Source: Bacilli bacterium
GTDB lineage: Bacteria; Bacillota_I; Bacilli_A; RFN20; CAG-288
Assembly (NCBI GenBank): GCA_028707375.1
Contig: JAQWCB010000021.1
Coordinates: 1-10,063 of the forward strand
Direction: 5' to 3'
Length of the DNA stretch: 10,063 bases
Positions 1-6,285 of the stretch are shown in pieces. The position numbers and the translations under genes were made by a program. The notes below the pieces were generated by a model. The model was not told the DNA's origin. It did no database searches and was given only the letters and a program-made list of their open reading frames with translations. How positions within the stretch are numbered: the first letter of the stretch is position 1; each line of letters opens with the position of its first letter.

Positions 1-652
1 AGGCTGTTCCCCAAAAAGACTTCTGATAGTTAGAAATCAAATATCCTTCAAATTTTAACGATTTTTCTCCTACCACATATAAATTATTATAAATATATTC
101 TGCATCAGCGCCATCTTTAAGTAGGCGGGCCCCAATTTCGAGCGTTTGAGGTTTTAAAGAAAACTGAAAACGACCAGAATCAGTTACCAATCCAATGAAA
201 AACAGATTCGCAGCTTGCTCAGGCAAATGATCAAATTTTGAATAGAGAATATTTGCAATTAAATCGCATGAAGAACTCGCCTCTTCATCCACAAATTCAA
301 GACCTCCAAAGCGCTCAACAAATATATGATGATCAAATTTCACCATACCTTTTCCTTTAATCGCAAAGGCTCGAGCATCGCCTATTCTCGCCTTATTAGC
401 TAAATCGCAAACAATAATCAGTGAATTGGCAATTGTCTTATCATCAACCCTATCCGCCAATGGAAATCTATTCAATCCATTTCGATAATCAGTTCCAATG
501 ACATAAATATCTTTGTGGGGATAGAAATACTTCAAGGCGGCTTTCAATCCTTCTGTCGAACCATAGCAGTCGCCATCCGGATACATATGTCCAAAAATTG
601 TAATAATGTCGTGGCTCTCAACTAAGTCGAAAAAATCCTCAACTCGATCCAT
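1..652 (-). CDS. nrnA: Bifunctional oligoribonuclease / pAp phosphatase NrnA-like DHH phosphoesterase (3' end cut by window edge)
   Basis: NrnA-type enzymes degrade 2-5 nt RNAs to mononucleotides and dephosphorylate pAp in the cytoplasm, using two metal ions (family knowledge). The first 217 residues are visible and all DHH-domain metal motifs are present: motif I as H22..PDGD with D26 and D28, motif II D83 in VCDLAN, motif III DHH at 107-109, and motif IV D158 in GLVTDSGRFQF. The family is about 310-320 residues, so the missing part should be the DHHA1 substrate-binding domain with its GGGH motif. The ATG start follows a strong Shine-Dalgarno stretch, GAAAGGTAGGTG (656-667). The gene sits just after the fba terminator and may have its own -10 box at 709-714. 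Other DHH/DHHA1 proteins such as GdpP or RecJ are larger or carry extra N-terminal domains, so NrnA is the best fit. Confidence 0.88.
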   Translation of the reverse strand, partial: MDRVEDFFDLVESHDIITIFGHMYPDGDCYGSTEGLKAALKYFYPHKDIYVIGTDYRNGLNRFPLADRVDDKTIANSLIIVCDLANKARIGDARAFAIKGKGMVKFDHHIFVERFGGLEFVDEEASSSCDLIANILYSKFDHLPEQAANLFFIGLVTDSGRFQFSLKPQTLEIGARLLKDGADAEYIYNNLYVVGEKSLKFEGYLISNYQKSFWGTA

Positions 653-671
653 AAACACCTACCTTTCTTTG

Positions 672-706
672 TTAAAAAATGAGATGGAGATATATATCCC
701 CATCTC
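672..706 (-). terminator. Intrinsic terminator after fba
   Basis: On the minus strand a self-complementary segment (706 down to 681) forms a stem of at least nine pairs, GAGATGGGG against CTCCATCTC with one G-U. The alternating AT between the arms can extend the pairing. Six T follow (674-679 on the complement), one base after the stem. It lies 28 nt past the fba stop and ends the ywiB/argS/rpoE/fba transcript. There is no T run on the other side, so it should act only for leftward transcription. Confidence 0.85.
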
Positions 707-708
707 TA

Positions 709-714
709 ATTATA
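709..714 (-). promoter_or_regulatory. Candidate -10 box for nrnA
   Basis: A perfect TATAAT on the minus strand lies in the only space where an nrnA-specific promoter could fit. No good -35 hexamer is found at 16-18 nt spacing (the best shares two of six bases with TTGACA). The predicted start, around 701-703, falls inside the left arm of the fba terminator. An nrnA transcript made from here would therefore carry only part of that hairpin. A chance match in AT-rich DNA is possible. Confidence 0.4.
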
Positions 715-733
715 CTACATCTAATTAAATGAA

Positions 734-1603
734 CTATTCGGCCTTGCCCAAAGAACCAAACATTGTTGCTTTGACCAAAACGGTATTCTTGATACCTTCC
801 ATTCCAGGGCCAATAATTTTTCGCGGATCGTAAACTTTGGTATCATCAGTCAACACTTGGCGGACTATTTTGGTCCATTCCTGTTGACATTCGGTATTTA
901 TATTTATCTTGGAAGTTCCGCGAGCGATAGCTTTCTTAAAATCAGCCTCAGGTATTCCTGAACCGCCATGCAAAACTAAAGGAATATTAACTAATCCTGC
1001 GATTTCTTCCATCTCAGCAAAGCCAAGTTTAGGTTCTCCGTGATATGGTCCATGAACAGAACCTAAGGCCGGAGCCAAGAAATCGAGTGAAGTCTCGTTA
1101 ACCATGCGAACGCACTCTTGCGGATCTGCATACATTGTTTCTGCCACAACATCTTCCTCGTGACCGCCAACTTTTCCAAGTTCAGCTTCGACAGTCACTC
1201 CGCGGGGATGAGCATAGTCAACAACTTTTTTTACAACGGCAATATTTTCTTCGAGTGGAAGTTTTGAACCATCGATCATAACCGAAGTAAATCCAGCATC
1301 AATTGCTGCTTTACACGCTTCAAATGAAGGCCCGTGGTCAACGTGAAGAGCAACGGGAACGGTTATATCAAGATCTTCCATCAAACCATTGACCATAGCA
1401 ACTACAGTTCTCCAACCACCCATATATTTAGATGCACCGACTGATACTCCTAAAATAACTGGCGTTTTTGTTTTTTGCGCTTCCTCAAGCACGGCTCTCG
1501 TCCATTCAATATTATTAATATTGAATTGACCCACTGCATAATGTTCCTTAAATGCTTTAGTCAGCATTGCGGACATATTAACAAGTCTAGAAGAATTAAA
1601 CAT
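734..1603 (-). CDS. fba: Class II fructose-1,6-bisphosphate aldolase
   Basis: This cytoplasmic zinc enzyme interconverts fructose-1,6-bisphosphate with dihydroxyacetone phosphate and glyceraldehyde-3-phosphate in glycolysis and gluconeogenesis. The 289-residue product matches the 285-290 residues of Bacillus-type FbaA. Visible signatures are [10 protein letters not shown] (22-31), the HVDHG block with catalytic D89 and zinc ligand H90, the EAELGKVGG loop (139-147), a second zinc ligand H184 in GSVHGPY, and H212 in LHGGSG, followed by KININTE (232-238) for phosphate binding. The reading frame is open 48 nt further upstream, but the ATG at 1601-1603 has a strong ribosome site 6 nt away and gives the normal family N-terminus, so it is preferred. 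It lies 50 nt after rpoE with no terminator between, so it is probably the last gene of that operon. Tagatose-bisphosphate aldolase (GatY/KbaY) is the main alternative; the genomic context favours FBP aldolase. Confidence 0.93.
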   Translation of the reverse strand: MFNSSRLVNMSAMLTKAFKEHYAVGQFNINNIEWTRAVLEEAQKTKTPVILGVSVGASKYMGGWRTVVAMVNGLMEDLDITVPVALHVDHGPSFEACKAAIDAGFTSVMIDGSKLPLEENIAVVKKVVDYAHPRGVTVEAELGKVGGHEEDVVAETMYADPQECVRMVNETSLDFLAPALGSVHGPYHGEPKLGFAEMEEIAGLVNIPLVLHGGSGIPEADFKKAIARGTSKININTECQQEWTKIVRQVLTDDTKVYDPRKIIGPGMEGIKNTVLVKATMFGSLGKAE

Positions 1604-1609
1604 ATTTAT

Positions 1610-1619
1610 TCCTACCTTT
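1610..1619 (-). promoter_or_regulatory. Ribosome binding site that decides the fba start
   Basis: AAAGGTAGGA on the minus strand ends 6 nt before the ATG at 1601-1603. It argues for the 289-residue product over the 16-residue longer reading that begins near the end of rpoE. Confidence 0.75.
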
Positions 1620-1653
1620 CTATGTTTAGACTTTTTTATAATAACAGCCAAAC

Positions 1654-2061
1654 CTATTCGGCTTCACCGTCATCAGTAACTTCTTCGATTTCAGCGTCAT
1701 CTTCTTCATCATCATTTTCAAAATCAGATGATTCATTAGGATCTTCCTCGCCGAGCTCTTTCTCGATATCGTCAACATTTTCCTCTTCTTCTTCATCCTC
1801 ACGATCATTATAAGCATCGTTCATGTCGATATGAACTTGATCAAAGGGGACCTTATTTCGTACTTCCCAGTGATTATCGGTGCAGCAAACAAAACGGCCG
1901 TCTAAACTCAAATTGGTATAAAACTGAGCCATTTTATCTCTAGCATCTTCCTCACTCATATCAAGCTTTTTCGCTACTTTATTTAGCATATCGCGAAATG
2001 CCAAAGGCTTATCTGATCTTTCAAGAATTTCGTATGCAACATCTAACATTGATTTTTTCAT
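1654..2061 (-). CDS. rpoE: DNA-directed RNA polymerase delta subunit
   Basis: Delta is an RNA polymerase accessory subunit specific to Gram-positive bacteria. It displaces nucleic acid from polymerase, speeds recycling and makes promoters more sensitive to initiating NTP levels (family knowledge). Residues about 4-75 form the HARE-HTH domain: an LDVAYEIL helix, a PLAFRDML segment, then the diagnostic [14 protein letters not shown] (45-58) and HWEVR. From about residue 84 the rest is a disordered acidic tail rich in Asp and Glu, only about 50 residues long. At 135 residues it is shorter than B. subtilis delta (about 173) and lacks the lysine-rich stretch found there between the domain and the tail. 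The start has an AGAGAGGA ribosome site. The gene begins 14 nt after the argS stop, so the two are almost certainly cotranscribed. This rpoE is unrelated to the proteobacterial sigma factor of the same name. Confidence 0.93.
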   Translation of the reverse strand: MKKSMLDVAYEILERSDKPLAFRDMLNKVAKKLDMSEEDARDKMAQFYTNLSLDGRFVCCTDNHWEVRNKVPFDQVHIDMNDAYNDREDEEEEENVDDIEKELGEEDPNESSDFENDDEEDDAEIEEVTDDGEAE

Positions 2062-2075
2062 ATATATTCCTCTCT

Positions 2076-3704
2076 TTACATATGCTCAGGAGCACTAACT
2101 CCGATTAAATCCAACCCTTCTTTCAACACGTTTTTAGCAGCTAGACACAGGCCCAGACGCGAAGCAGTCATCTTTTCATCCTCAGGATTCAAGACACGAC
2201 ATATCGTATAAAATTCGTTGATGGAAGAAGCGAGTTCTCTCACATAAATAGTAATTTTATACGGCGATAAAGTCAAGGCAGCATCCTTGACGACTGAACG
2301 GAAAGTCGCCATTTTCTTAATTAATTGAAGTTCAGCAGGTTCATTCAAATTGCTTCCTGTCTCATCTATTTTATATTTCTTAGCTCCCATTTCCAAAAGA
2401 GCATTCAATCTAGCGTGGGCATATTGACAATAATAAACAGGATTAGTAGTCCCCATTGTCTTGGCCAAATTCAAATTAAAGTCCAAATGCTGACTGGCAG
2501 CTCGGGAAACAAAGAAGAAACGTACGGCATCGACACCAACTTCTTCAATGAGTTCCTTTAGCGATAGAGCGTTACCTGTTCTCTTCGACATCTTGTATTC
2601 CGCGCCATCTTTAAATAAACGAACCATTTGAACTAGATTTATATCCAATTTGTCCGGATTATATCCCAGTGATTTAAGCGATGACTTAAGTCTAGCTATA
2701 TATCCATGATGATCAGCCCCAAATAGATCAATGAGCCAAGAATATCCGCGATCAAACTTGTCCTTGTGGTAGGCGATATCTGGCAGTAGATAGGTATAAG
2801 AGCCATCGGATTTAATAATTGCACGATCTCTATCATCGCCATCCTTGGTGGTGTTTAAAAAAGTCGCACCATCTTTTTCGTAACAATATGGCTTAAGTTT
2901 ATTCAATACTTGCTCAATTTTACCGCTCTCACGAATATCTTTTTCAGAAGAGAAATGGTCAAAGTCAACTCGGAATTCATGAAGATCGCTCTTGATTCCA
3001 TTCAGCGCCATCTCGATACCCTTCTTGCGGAAAAATTCTAAATTTTCTTCGGTATCAGCCTGATACTTATTGCCATAACTCTTATGAAGTTCTTGAGCAA
3101 AATTCAAAATATCTTTCCCGTGATAACCATTCTCTGGAACTTCAACATCTATACCCATTTCCTGTAAATATCTTGCCTGAAGCGAACGAGCTAATTTGTA
3201 GACTTGACTTCCAGCGTCATTAATATAGTATTCTCTGGTCACATCGTAGCCACATTTTTTTAAAAGACGAGCGTCGCAATCGCCAACGGCCGCTCCGCGC
3301 GCATGGCCTAAATGTAGGGCGCCAGTCGGATTAGCCGAAACATATTCCAGCATTGTCTTCTCATTTTTTCCTACATTCAATTGTCCAAAATTCCCTTTGG
3401 CTTCAATAATTTCTTTCACCACGTTTTGGACAACTTCATCCTTCACATAAAAATTAATAAAGCCAGGCCCAGCCTTTTCGACTTTGTCAATTCCATCCAT
3501 AGAAAATTTATCTATTATTTCATCAGCGATGGTCAAAGGTGACTTGTGAAGAAAACGTGCCATTTTCATTGCGACATTTGAAGAAAAATCACCAAAATTA
3601 GTATTTTTGGCTGTCGATATTTCAATATCCTCACTTGCAACTTGTACTCCAAGTTCACTTAAAACTATTGATAATTGATTTGCAATTTTTTCTTTTAACG
3701 TCAT
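2076..3704 (-). CDS. argS: Arginyl-tRNA synthetase
   Basis: This class I synthetase attaches arginine to tRNA-Arg, using ATP and the tRNA for activation. The 542 residues contain the expected order of domains. The N-terminal Add-1 tRNA-contact domain (about 1-88) includes NFGDFSSNVAM. The catalytic Rossmann core begins at EYVSANPTGALHLGHARG, with the HIGH box as HLGH (131-134), followed by YYINDAGSQ. GADHHGYI and the KMSK loop KMSKRTG (371-377) come next. The C-terminal helical DALR anticodon-binding domain opens with YYCQYAHAR. Its KMSK loop is intact, unlike many ArgRS in which this loop is degenerate. Start: an AGGAG lies 7 nt before the ATG, and the start overlaps the stop of the upstream ywiB-like gene as ATGA, implying translational coupling. 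rpoE follows after 14 nt. Confidence 0.97.
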   Translation of the reverse strand: MTLKEKIANQLSIVLSELGVQVASEDIEISTAKNTNFGDFSSNVAMKMARFLHKSPLTIADEIIDKFSMDGIDKVEKAGPGFINFYVKDEVVQNVVKEIIEAKGNFGQLNVGKNEKTMLEYVSANPTGALHLGHARGAAVGDCDARLLKKCGYDVTREYYINDAGSQVYKLARSLQARYLQEMGIDVEVPENGYHGKDILNFAQELHKSYGNKYQADTEENLEFFRKKGIEMALNGIKSDLHEFRVDFDHFSSEKDIRESGKIEQVLNKLKPYCYEKDGATFLNTTKDGDDRDRAIIKSDGSYTYLLPDIAYHKDKFDRGYSWLIDLFGADHHGYIARLKSSLKSLGYNPDKLDINLVQMVRLFKDGAEYKMSKRTGNALSLKELIEEVGVDAVRFFFVSRAASQHLDFNLNLAKTMGTTNPVYYCQYAHARLNALLEMGAKKYKIDETGSNLNEPAELQLIKKMATFRSVVKDAALTLSPYKITIYVRELASSINEFYTICRVLNPEDEKMTASRLGLCLAAKNVLKEGLDLIGVSAPEHM

Positions 3705-4063
3705 TCGCTCACTCCTATTTCTAAAGATATCGTATCAGAAATATCTTCATCGCTAAGTATATCGTATTCCATTTTTATGTGTCGCCAATTTGCTGTTTCA
3801 ACAGCTCTAGCTCTAACGTCACAATCGACATACATATTTTGATTTTTATCATATATTCGCATCTTAGTAACTTGTCCGACTATCAAAGTGGCATTAACAC
3901 GAATCTCGGGACTTTCTCGGACCAATCGCAAACTTTTATCCTGGAACAACTTGAGAATAATAATTGAGTCTTTCCCACTTAATTTTATCGATTTATCATC
4001 TTTAAAAATAAGTTCTAATCTCTCGATATTCCCCTTATCATCTGTTAATTTGTACTTATCCAT
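3701..4063 (-). CDS. YwiB-like (DUF1934-type) small beta-rich protein
   Basis: This 120-residue protein has no known enzymatic role. Its strands alternate polar and hydrophobic residues throughout (IERLELIF, SIIILKLF, NATLIVGQ, VTKMRIYD, HIKMEYDI, TISLEIGV), as in a closed beta barrel. There is no signal peptide or membrane segment. The assignment to the DUF1934/YwiB family rests on size, beta pattern and position directly before argS, which is where ywiB lies in B. subtilis. Clear residue identity to YwiB is limited, so family membership is an inference. The ATG at 4061-4063 is chosen because GAGG lies 5 nt before it; the TTG one codon upstream would be too close. Its TGA stop overlaps the argS ATG by 4 nt, so it is the first gene of the argS/rpoE/fba unit. 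A candidate promoter lies just upstream. Confidence 0.62.
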   Translation of the reverse strand: MDKYKLTDDKGNIERLELIFKDDKSIKLSGKDSIIILKLFQDKSLRLVRESPEIRVNATLIVGQVTKMRIYDKNQNMYVDCDVRARAVETANWRHIKMEYDILSDEDISDTISLEIGVSE

Positions 4064-4080
4064 CAAAACCTCGCCAAATA

Positions 4081-4109
4081 ATTATATAATATTAATTAAT
4101 ATATATCTA
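4081..4109 (-). promoter_or_regulatory. Candidate promoter of the ywiB-like/argS/rpoE/fba operon
   Basis: On the minus strand a TAGATA hexamer (four of six to TTGACA) stands 17 nt before a perfect TATAAT (4081-4086). The predicted start, near 4074, leaves a short leader that still holds the GAGG ribosome site. The region (4076-4122) is almost pure A/T, so a TATAAT there can arise by chance. The 63-nt gap after ispF and the regular spacing support a real promoter. Confidence 0.45.
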
Positions 4110-4126
4110 TATATAAATGATATGAG

Positions 4127-4618
4127 CTATTTCTCGATTTTTTGTATCAAAACAGTAGCAAAGCAACCGATAGCTTTCTTTTGTCCAATCGCATCTAGTC
4201 CTTCATTAGTTCCAGCTTTAACTGAGACTTGATTTAACTCTAATTGCAAAATGTCTTTAATGCTATTTCGCATAGAAAGAATGTGCGGTTGAAGTTTAGG
4301 ACTTTCAGCTATAATTGATATATCTATATTGCAAATCTCATATTTGGCTTCATCTAACTTATTCTGGCAAAACTTAATGATAAGTGCAGAATCCATATTT
4401 AAAAAACTATCATCCTCCGGTGGGAAATATGTTCCTAAGTCGCCCAGTGCCAAACTGCCTAAAATAGCTTCTCCAAGCGCGTGATAAACCACATCTCCAT
4501 CAGAGTGAGCAATCGTGTGATAAGCGCAAGCAATTTTCACTCCAGCCAAAATAATGCCGTCGCCTTGAGTCAGCTGATGAACATCGTACGCAGATCCAAT
4601 TCGCAATTTTGCCATCAT
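4127..4618 (-). CDS. ispF: 2-C-methyl-D-erythritol 2,4-cyclodiphosphate synthase
   Basis: IspF cyclises CDP-methylerythritol 2-phosphate, releasing CMP, in the MEP route to isoprenoid precursors; it works as a cytoplasmic homotrimer. The 163 residues match the usual size of about 155-165. The metal site is complete: D12 and H14 in the YDVH motif, and H46 in VVYHALGE. The AHSDGDV block (37-43), GDLGTYFPP, AESPKLQPH (104-112) and KAGTNEGL (134-141) are also present, with E139 at the CDP/phosphate site. The ATG start overlaps the ychF TGA; a second ATG follows directly, so the true start could be one codon later. No other MEP gene is in the window, so the remaining steps must be encoded elsewhere if the pathway runs. 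The pairing with ychF implies shared transcription, not necessarily a shared role. Confidence 0.95.
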   Translation of the reverse strand: MMAKLRIGSAYDVHQLTQGDGIILAGVKIACAYHTIAHSDGDVVYHALGEAILGSLALGDLGTYFPPEDDSFLNMDSALIIKFCQNKLDEAKYEICNIDISIIAESPKLQPHILSMRNSIKDILQLELNQVSVKAGTNEGLDAIGQKKAIGCFATVLIQKIEK

Positions 4619-5736
4619 TTTCCACCCTTTTTGGTTACGTTGAACTTAATGAAGAGACAATCTCCATCTTTAACTAAATAATCTTTACCAACAGTTAAAA
4701 CTTTACCTAACGTTTTCAATTTATTTTCAGTCTCGTATTTATCTATATCCTCGAAAGAATAGACCTCAGCTTTGATAAAACCACGCTGGAAATCAGTATG
4801 GATAATTCCCGCGCATTCAGGAGCAGTCATTCCATCTTTAAAAGTCCAGGCGCGCACCTCATCGGGTCCACAAGTAAAGAAAGTTTTGAGACCAAGCAAG
4901 TCATATGAAGCCTTGGCGACTTTATCCAATCCTGACAAGGTAGCTCCAAGCATTCCTAAATATTCTTGACGCTCGGTTTCACCAAGCGGAGCCAAATCCG
5001 ATTCCACCTTAGCGGAAACAGGAATCGAGATAGCTTTTTCTTTTGCGGCATATTCTTTGACTTTGACATAAAACTTGTCGCTCAAAGGATCAGCGTAACT
5101 ATCTTCAGCAACATTTGCTACGTAAATGACAGGTTTAATTGATAAAAGATTATAGTTATTAACTATTTTCATCTCATCTGGCGAAATATCAATATCTCGA
5201 GCGGATTTTCCGGCAGTCAAGGCCTCGATAAGTTTGTGAAGAACTTCGACCTCAACAAGTTTATCCTTATCTTTTGTCATTCTTGCCTTAGTCTCAATTT
5301 TTTCCAATCGTTTTTCGACTAAATCCAAATCGGATATCACAAGTTCCAAGTTGATAATTTCAATATCGCGAATTGGATCTATGGTTCCTTCAACATGAGT
5401 GATATTCGAATCTTCAAAACAGCGCACCACATGCACTATCGCATCGCAATTACGAATATTGCCCAAGAATTGATTACCCAGTCCTTCGCCTTTAGAAGCC
5501 CCTTTGACCAGCCCAGCAATATCCGTGAATTCTAAAGTTGCTCGGACCTTAGATTTTGGCGAAAATAATTTGCACAATCTTTCAAATCTCGCATCCTTGA
5601 TTTCGACTATTCCTGAATTAGGCTTAATAGTCGCAAACGGATAATTTTCAGCTGTTACATGCGAATTAGTAATAGCGTTGAACAGGGTTGATTTTCCAAC
5701 GTTTGGAAGACCAACAATACCAGCTTTTAATGACAT
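4615..5736 (-). CDS. ychF: YchF/OLA1-family ATPase
   Basis: YchF is an Obg-family P-loop protein that hydrolyses ATP rather than GTP and binds the ribosome; it is linked to stress and redox responses (family knowledge). Visible parts of the 373 residues are the P-loop GLPNVGKST (9-17), switch I with NYPFATIKPN (31-40), DIAGLVKGASKGEGLGNQFL (72-91) and NVAE (208-211) in place of the GTPase NKxD, which marks the ATP-specific branch. A coiled-coil insert lies around 125-175. The C-terminal TGS domain (about 283-367) contains TFFTCGPDEVRAWTF and the FQRGFIKAEV segment. Family length is about 363-367. The AGAGGA ribosome site is 13 nt from the ATG, somewhat far; no better in-frame start is seen. 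The gene is preceded by its own candidate promoter and followed by ispF with an ATGA overlap. Confidence 0.96.
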   Translation of the reverse strand: MSLKAGIVGLPNVGKSTLFNAITNSHVTAENYPFATIKPNSGIVEIKDARFERLCKLFSPKSKVRATLEFTDIAGLVKGASKGEGLGNQFLGNIRNCDAIVHVVRCFEDSNITHVEGTIDPIRDIEIINLELVISDLDLVEKRLEKIETKARMTKDKDKLVEVEVLHKLIEALTAGKSARDIDISPDEMKIVNNYNLLSIKPVIYVANVAEDSYADPLSDKFYVKVKEYAAKEKAISIPVSAKVESDLAPLGETERQEYLGMLGATLSGLDKVAKASYDLLGLKTFFTCGPDEVRAWTFKDGMTAPECAGIIHTDFQRGFIKAEVYSFEDIDKYETENKLKTLGKVLTVGKDYLVKDGDCLFIKFNVTKKGGK

Positions 5737-5772
5737 AATATTTATACTTTCCTCTAAATTTTATACATATGA

Positions 5773-5781
5773 ATTTTAACA
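5773..5781 (-). promoter_or_regulatory. Candidate extended -10 promoter for ychF/ispF
   Basis: The minus strand reads TGTTAAAAT, an extended -10 element (TG, one base, TAAAAT). It lies between the csp terminator and ychF, with room for a leader of about 30 nt containing the ribosome site. No convincing -35 is present, which fits the extended -10 class. A second AT-rich match, TATAAA, just downstream would start too close to the ribosome site. Confidence 0.4.
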
Positions 5782-5836
5782 TATTTAAACGCCAAAATAA
5801 ACGGATAACCACGCGGATGAAAATGTTAAAAAGATT

Positions 5837-5861
5837 AAAAAACTCCCCATTGAATGGGGAG
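5837..5861 (-). terminator. Intrinsic terminator after the cold-shock gene
   Basis: On the minus strand CTCCCCAT and ATGGGGAG form a perfect 8-bp stem with a 3-nt loop, directly followed by six T. It lies 26 nt after the csp stop. It separates csp from ychF and makes csp a single-gene unit at its 3' end. The plus strand also has a T run, but 9 nt beyond the stem, so rightward termination is doubtful. Confidence 0.92.
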
Positions 5862-5887
5862 AAATCAACTTTTTTAATTTTGTCTAA

Positions 5888-6094
5888 TTATTCAGCAGAA
5901 ATTTTACGAACGTTGGAAGCTCTAAGGCCACGATCTGATTCTTCACGATCAAATTCAACAAGTTCGCCTTCAACAGCGGTCTTGTATCCGTCCATAGCAA
6001 TTGCTGAGTAGTGGAAAAAGACATCTTGGCCATCTTCTGCGCGAATGAAGCCGAAACCCTTTTCCTTGTTAAACATCTTAACTGTACCCTTCAT
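5888..6094 (-). CDS. CspA-family cold-shock protein
   Basis: A 68-residue single OB-fold protein that binds single-stranded RNA and DNA and melts mRNA structure in the cytoplasm. RNP1 is KGFGFI (12-17) and RNP2 is VFFHYSAI (25-32); the start MKGTVKMFN and the charged C-terminal strand are typical in length and layout. One feature is odd: the position normally held by a conserved binding-surface tryptophan (VKWFN in most family members) is methionine 7, and the protein has no tryptophan at all. The other aromatic contacts F14, F16, F26, F27, H28 are kept. AAAGGTGA lies 6 nt before the ATG, a near-ideal ribosome site. The gene has a -10 box upstream and a strong terminator downstream. Confidence 0.96.
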   Translation of the reverse strand: MKGTVKMFNKEKGFGFIRAEDGQDVFFHYSAIAMDGYKTAVEGELVEFDREESDRGLRASNVRKISAE

Positions 6095-6137
6095 GGAATA
6101 TCACCTTTCTTAATGCAAAATAAAAATCTTGCACGCT

Positions 6138-6143
6138 ATTATA
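6138..6143 (-). promoter_or_regulatory. Candidate -10 box of the cold-shock gene
   Basis: A perfect TATAAT on the minus strand would start transcription near 6131, giving a leader of about 35-40 nt with the csp ribosome site. No -35 match is seen at normal spacing. The leader is much shorter than the about 160-nt thermosensing leader of E. coli cspA, so that type of RNA switch is not expected here. Confidence 0.45.
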
Positions 6144-6285
6144 ATAACACACTTACAATATTTTGGTAGTGAATTTTTAAACTATTTTCTTAAAAAGTTT
6201 TAAATTAGTATTTCTTTATCAAAAACAAGAAAATTTTGGTCTATGAACACTAATTGCTTGCGAGGTGATAACTTGTAAACACTTC
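6144..6285. other. Gap between the ABC unit and csp, with weak AT-rich inverted repeats
   Basis: No gene is supported here. Two nested AT-rich inverted repeats are visible: an outer 7-bp pair (6203-6209 with 6249-6255) and an inner 6-bp pair (6211-6216 with 6227-6232). On the minus strand a loose T-rich run, CTTTTT, follows. This could be a weak terminator for the ABC unit, but the arms are nearly all A-T and the outer loop is long. Read-through into csp is possible. Confidence 0.3.

Noticed and set aside
1604..1651. A 16-residue N-terminal extension of fba
   Set aside because: The extension lies outside the family's conserved start, and the strong ribosome site is placed for the ATG at 1601-1603.
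1610..1656. Hairpin between rpoE and fba as a terminator
   Set aside because: GTTTGG can pair loosely with CTAAAC, but the stem is only six pairs with a wobble and no T run follows.
1475..1813. Serine-rich 112-residue reading frame on the plus strand
   Set aside because: It is the antisense of the acidic tail of rpoE and the start of fba; the Ser run only mirrors Asp/Glu codons on the other strand.
6095..6137. Cold-shock RNA thermoswitch leader before csp
   Set aside because: The space between the predicted start and the ribosome site is under 40 nt and shows no stable alternative stems.
6181..6202. Inverted repeat AAACT/AGTTT as a terminator of the ABC unit
   Set aside because: Only about five pairs plus a short A-T extension with mismatches; too weak to claim.
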